From: Blastomussa wellsi
Taxonomy: Eukaryota > Cnidaria > Anthozoa > Scleractinia > Plerogyridae
Assembly (NCBI GenBank): GCA_947652115.1
Contig: OX393569.1
Location: forward strand, 7,515,794 to 7,579,793
Reading direction: 5' to 3'
Length of the DNA stretch: 64,000 bases
Of the stretch, positions 61,101 through 64,000 are shown one piece after another. Positions within the stretch are counted from its first letter, which is position 1; each line of letters starts with the position of its first letter. The notes below the pieces were generated by a model. The model saw nothing but the letters and a program-made list of their open reading frames with translations. It did not search any database and had not been told where the DNA came from. The translations under genes and the position numbers were made by a program.

Positions 61101-63564
61101 ACTATTTCTGTGGCCTAATGACTATAGGCAATCGCTTATAATATTGATAATATTAAAGTAAAATGTGATGGAGTAAAGAGAACAAGCTTAAGAGATTTCA
61201 TTTCTCTCTTTCTAGTCAAACGCACTGCAGACACCATCAATTCTTTAGAAGCTCTTGCTAACCAAGACACCATTAAATACGGAGTCAAGGAAGGAGGTTC
61301 AGTTTATAAGTTCTTCGAAAAATCCGAGGACTCGCTTTACAGGAAAATGTTCTCTCACATGAGAGAATACAAGACGTTTGTAGACAGCACCAAAGCGGGA
61401 GTGAAACGAGCGAGGACAGAACAGTACGCTTACATAACCGAGTATCCGTACCTGGACTACTATAACCAACAGAAGCCTTGCAATACGAGACTGTTGAAAA
61501 ATCTCATTCAGACGAAGAGCTATGGAATTGGACTACAAAGAAACTCTCCATACACCAACATAATAACTGTCGCAATTTTAAAGGTACGCATTAATGGGAA
61601 TACAAAAGCGGTAGTTTTTGGCAAGTCTCAGTTGTCCTGTTGAAAGAGTTTTCAATTTTTTCCAGTCAGAATAGATACCAGCAGGGCATTAGCAGACATG
61701 AAAAATCGACACAACCAGGTGTCCATGAATCGAATGGGGTGTCCATCTCTCAAACTAATGGCTTTTGCCTTGAGGTTTGAAAGTACCACGAAAATGCGTT
61801 TAATGCAATGCATTTTTATCATGCATGAAAAACGCTGTTACAAAAAAGAGAAAGACTAGGCGGAAAAGGTTGGCTAGCGTGATCAAGTTTCTAAACCTGC
61901 AGTGTATGTAATCACTTAAAAACACCGAAAACGTGGTTTGTCGCGCGCTTCACAAACCCTAACGGCGAGATATAAAGCACTGTTGTACTTTTCAAGTAGG
62001 AAAACATAATAAAAAGTAAGAAATCAAATAGACAACAACAAACCTGGATGGATCACGGGCACTGCCCTTGAAACATTTAGGATTAAGTTTTTAACATACG
62101 CCATCAAGTCGAAACTATTTAGGTGTTCGTCGCTGTTGATATTAACCTTGCTAGAATTTTTTTATTATTTGCACGTAGCTGCGAGAAAAGAACTTTATTG
62201 AGAAGACACGTCGAAGGTGGTGGGACGATCGGAGCCAGTGTCCAAAGCCTTCACAGAAGAAAACTGGCAACACACAGAGCCTTGATGTTAACAACCTGGC
62301 CGGCGTGTTTATTATTCTACTGGGTGGAGTTGTGATCGCAATCGTTCTGGTCGTCATCGAAATGCGTTGCAAGAAGCTGGTACTATACTTCACAAACAGT
62401 CAGGTAAACTAGAAGTTAACAAATTGGCGTCAATTTTTAATGCGTCTGTTCTGTTATTGATTATGAATTACGTGATAAGCCATTTATGTGTCTGTCGACT
62501 TTTTGATAGTCAAAATTAGCCAATGAGCGAGCATTTCTGCAGTTATCGTCAAATGTTTGATTCTGTTTGTTTCTCGAGTAGACATAAATAGCTCGGTTTT
62601 CCCTTGAGGGCCGAAAGCAGTTCGCTTTTGTTTTTTCATTACTTCGCTTAGTGATCGTTTTATCAAACGCGCCGCTTTTTCAACCAATCTAAAGTGAGAT
62701 TAAAATCAATCGTGACCCACTCCCGCACGTTTTTTCCGCTTCTTGCAGATTGCATGCATTTTGATTGGCTCACATGATTGTCTGCACTGTGTCTTATATG
62801 ATTGGCCAGATGCGCTGGTTTTGGTTTCACGACACTCAATTGAAAGCTCCATCAATGAGATTTCAAATACTAAGCTTTTAGTCAGAGTGGTCTTGAGGTT
62901 ATTAAAACCGTTCAAAGTATGAATTCTTACTTTTTTCTGTTGCTTTCGCTCGAGAAAAATTAGTCTGAGATTCGAACCGAAGCTGACGTTGCGTAAAACA
63001 ACTGTTTTTTATACCTGCTAATGTTGTTTGAAATACTTCTGAATATGGGACAAGAAAAAAAATATGTGAGAATGAATTACTAGCTACATGGAAAAGGAAA
63101 TGAATTTCATGCATAAAATTAATGAAACAGCTCGCAAACAACTTCTTACCTTTCAAATGAATCTTTGTAGCCAGTTTTATGATTAAACCATTTTTAAAGT
63201 TCAACCTATCCTCTAAAAACTTTTTCTTTTAATTTTTTAACTGTTCAATGTAACGAGCAAGAAGTCTGGAAATCTATAAAATTACAGCTAAGGTAAAACG
63301 CTTGAATTTCAGGGAGCATTTAATTTGGCAGGACGTAACGTTGTAGATTTTTTGCGAGTTGTTTGACATCGTGGAAATCATTTCCTTTTGTAGCAAGCCC
63401 TCAAACGACGTCTGAGTCGCGAGACGCGAGAACAATCACGTGACACCAATAACACTCGTATAAGAATGGGAGTGGTGTTGTCGCAAGGAGACCGGGTGCT
63501 CGAACCAGTACGACAGAGGGATCCTGAAACGTCTGGCTGGAAAAAGTGGTTTGGAATGGACTAG
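49153..63564 (+). CDS. Ionotropic glutamate receptor gene 2 (15 coding exons, 915 aa)
   Basis: Tandem paralogue of gene 1, same strand, starting 2.5 kb after its stop. Exons: 49153-49243, 50980-51126, 51811-52047, 52639-52835, 53825-53878, 54311-54454, 55490-55672, 56241-56351, 57174-57347, 58121-58315, 59092-59277, 59617-59881, 61216-61583, 62179-62403, 63394-63564. Ten exons have exactly the same length as in gene 1 and all intron phases agree. The signal peptide is about residues 1-24 (MRTIVVPTIFHSFLILALAI...). S1 has [20 protein letters not shown] with the conserved Pro, Thr and Arg. The pore loop SLWFATASVLQQGPD again has Gln at the Q/R site and M3 has STYTANLAAFF. S2 has GGSVYKFF (Ser-Val), ITEYPYLDYY (Glu) and KPC/SQC. 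M4 is NNLAGVFIILLGGVVIAIVL. The tail ends WKKWFGMD and carries VVLSQGDRVL. It presumably forms a cation channel, alone or with gene 1's product; expression is unknown. Class is not resolved. Confidence 0.93.
50650..50825. mobile_element. Foldback element, 69-bp arms, in intron 1 of receptor gene 2
   Basis: Arms 50650-50718 and 50757-50825 are inverted copies with about six mismatches and no indel, separated by 38 bp. Outer ends read GCCATTTCCGAATTCTC and GAGAACTCGGAAATGGC. A non-autonomous transposon remnant is most likely. Confidence 0.8.
51530..51759 (-). mobile_element. TTAA-flanked MITE, copy in intron 2 of receptor gene 2
   Basis: TTAA at 51530-51533 and 51756-51759 enclose GGGAGCTACGTCACGG and its inverse. 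The internal phrases TTTGAAAAATTTAGCCTA and CTACATTTTAGAAATTC match the inverse of the copy at 37712-37947. Confidence 0.75.
53383..53470 (-). repeat. Dispersed repeat, inverse copy in intron 4 of receptor gene 2
   Basis: TTTTTCTTGGACAAGTCCGT, CCAAGGGGGAAAG and AGCATTAACCCGTAGGC are inverse to the copy at 38545-38628. Confidence 0.6.
54600..55320. repeat. Complex repeat block in intron 6 of receptor gene 2
   Basis: Phrases of the TCCGTATTAGAGAGG(TG)TCCG type occur at about 54794 and 55196, with inverse forms near 54605. Two sequences close to the CAGGGGCGGATC terminal type (CTAGATCCGCCCCTG at 54698-54712; CTGGATCCGCTCCTG at 55296-55310) suggest nested, decayed CAGGG elements. Borders could not be fixed. 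Confidence 0.45.
56518..56790 (+). mobile_element. tRNA-related SINE in intron 8 of receptor gene 2
   Basis: The head TTTGCGCAGTGGTGAGAGCG (A box) and GGCTCGATTCT (B box, 56566-56576) are followed by a body with GTTGGTTCTCTACTCTGCTC and GGTTTTTCTCCGGATCC, a TTTGATTTGATTTGATTTG repeat, and a tail AATAAAGTTCATCATCATCA that runs into ATT repeats. Of the SINEs in the window this copy is the least decayed. Confidence 0.8.
56920..57062 (+). repeat. ATTATC/GTTATC microsatellite
   Basis: More than 130 bp of a six-base unit alternating between ATTATC and GTTATC in intron 8 of receptor gene 2. The Tyr-Arg/Tyr-His open frame across it is an artefact of the repeat. Confidence 0.95.
57554..57819. mobile_element. 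266-bp inverted-repeat element with internal CCCAGTG motifs (intron 9, receptor gene 2)
   Basis: Left end CCTCTGTAACAGACCCACTG and right end CACTGGGTCTGTTACAGAGG are near-perfect inverted repeats. The sequence ACCCAGTG or a close variant occurs about eight to nine times inside. No clear target duplication and no coding frame. Confidence 0.7.
58541..58924. mobile_element. Harbinger-like MITE in intron 10 of receptor gene 2
   Basis: Left GGGTCTGTTTACATGGAGG and right CTTTCATGTAAACGGGATC are imperfect inverted ends. Two further GTTTACA/TGTAAAC phrases and repeated GGCGGGTTA-type motifs lie inside. The layout resembles the element at 35303-35691, but the interior differs. Confidence 0.6.
59431..59490. 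repeat. Half copy of the foldback family at 45636-45764
   Basis: ATATCAAACACGAGAGACAG and CATTTCCAAACACCGAGAAG match one arm only; the other arm is absent. Confidence 0.65.
59649..59813 (+). other. Homogenised pore-coding tract (partner 42005-42169)
   Basis: Partner of the tract in receptor gene 1, with six differences in 165 nt. The sequence before it (59617-59648) and after it (59814-59881) in the same exon is much more diverged. Confidence 0.85.
62664..62842 (-). repeat. About 210-bp dispersed repeat, copy 3 (intron 14, receptor gene 2)
   Basis: Inverse of the family at 43058-43268: the - strand reads TGTCGTGAAACCAAAACCAG at one end and GATTGGTTGAAAAAGCGGCG at the other. Confidence 0.65.
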
Positions 63565-64000
63565 AGGTAGAAATATATCAACTTTGTTAAACGAAAATAG
63601 CATAAAACAGTAGCACGATTGGGAAACTTGTCTTCTCAAATTCATCATCGAATTAACAGTGAAGATACCCTGGACACTCACAAGTAGCCAAAAATGAAAA
63701 AAAAAAACAACCCCCACAAAAGTGATGCTCTTATCGAGATGATCAAACACACCAGGACGTACTTTCTAATTTCTTAATTTAAGGTCATAACCTTGTACAA
63801 TCGTACAATTTAAAAGTAGACCATATTTCTAGATATATCAGAAGGTGGACAAGTGCTAATTCTGGCAAGTTTCGACAAGTTTCGCGAATGCAACGAAAGT
63901 AATCACGGAAGCAAACACGTCATGTGTTGCTTAGCAACGTCAGGGACGAACACCGTGGGCTCAGTGCCGTCTCGGAGGCGGGATTTCGTCATCAACTGAC
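63565..64000. other. Downstream of receptor gene 2, no supported feature
   Basis: No canonical AATAAA lies close after the stop codon. Nothing else was recognised to the window end. Confidence 0.4.

Overview
This is a eukaryotic genomic window, AT-rich and intron-rich, most likely from an anthozoan cnidarian and probably a stony coral. That placement is an inference from the gene families, the compact spliced genes and the dense miniature transposons; no species marker is visible. Real host genes occupy roughly half of the window and all three lie on the + strand.

Left third (1-21.9 kb) is transposon territory. It opens with the N-terminal part of a mobile-element protein on the - strand (coiled coil, a 2A-like StopGo motif, an OTU cysteine-protease domain and basic repeats) that runs off the left edge, with a tandem-repeat array upstream of it. 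Next come decayed - strand coding relics (4.2-9.0 kb), a frameshifted PIF/Harbinger-type DDE transposase (9.9-10.6 kb) and a broken HECT-like ligase fragment (11.1-11.6 kb). Several inverted-repeat elements follow. Three of them (14764-15435, 18206-18495, 24636-25281) have termini starting CAGGG and 5-bp target duplications.

Middle (21.9-30.6 kb): a single-exon gene for a type II regulatory subunit of cAMP-dependent protein kinase (22312-23433) sits behind a consensus CRE, a TATA-like box and an overlapping uORF. Its inhibitor site carries Ala where most RII subunits have an autophosphorylated Ser. Direct repeats, hairpins and simple repeats follow.

Right half (30.7-63.6 kb): two head-to-tail ionotropic glutamate receptor genes, each reconstructed as 15 coding exons with matching intron positions and phases (907 and 915 aa). 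They encode signal peptide, amino-terminal domain, S1, M1, pore loop, M3, S2, M4 and a short cytoplasmic tail. They are clearly paralogues, but 165 bp of the pore exon is about 96% identical while neighbouring sequence is much more diverged, which suggests gene conversion. Ligand-pocket residues look more GluN1-like (Ser-Val) than glutamate-type (Ser-Thr). Their introns hold a Penelope GIY-YIG fragment with a degenerate hammerhead ribozyme, tRNA-related SINEs, TTAA-flanked and Harbinger-like MITEs, and a 142-bp-arm inverted repeat.

All exon borders were placed by eye from open frames, GT/AG sites and paralogue comparison. Transposon family names are by recognition and have not been checked against a repeat library.
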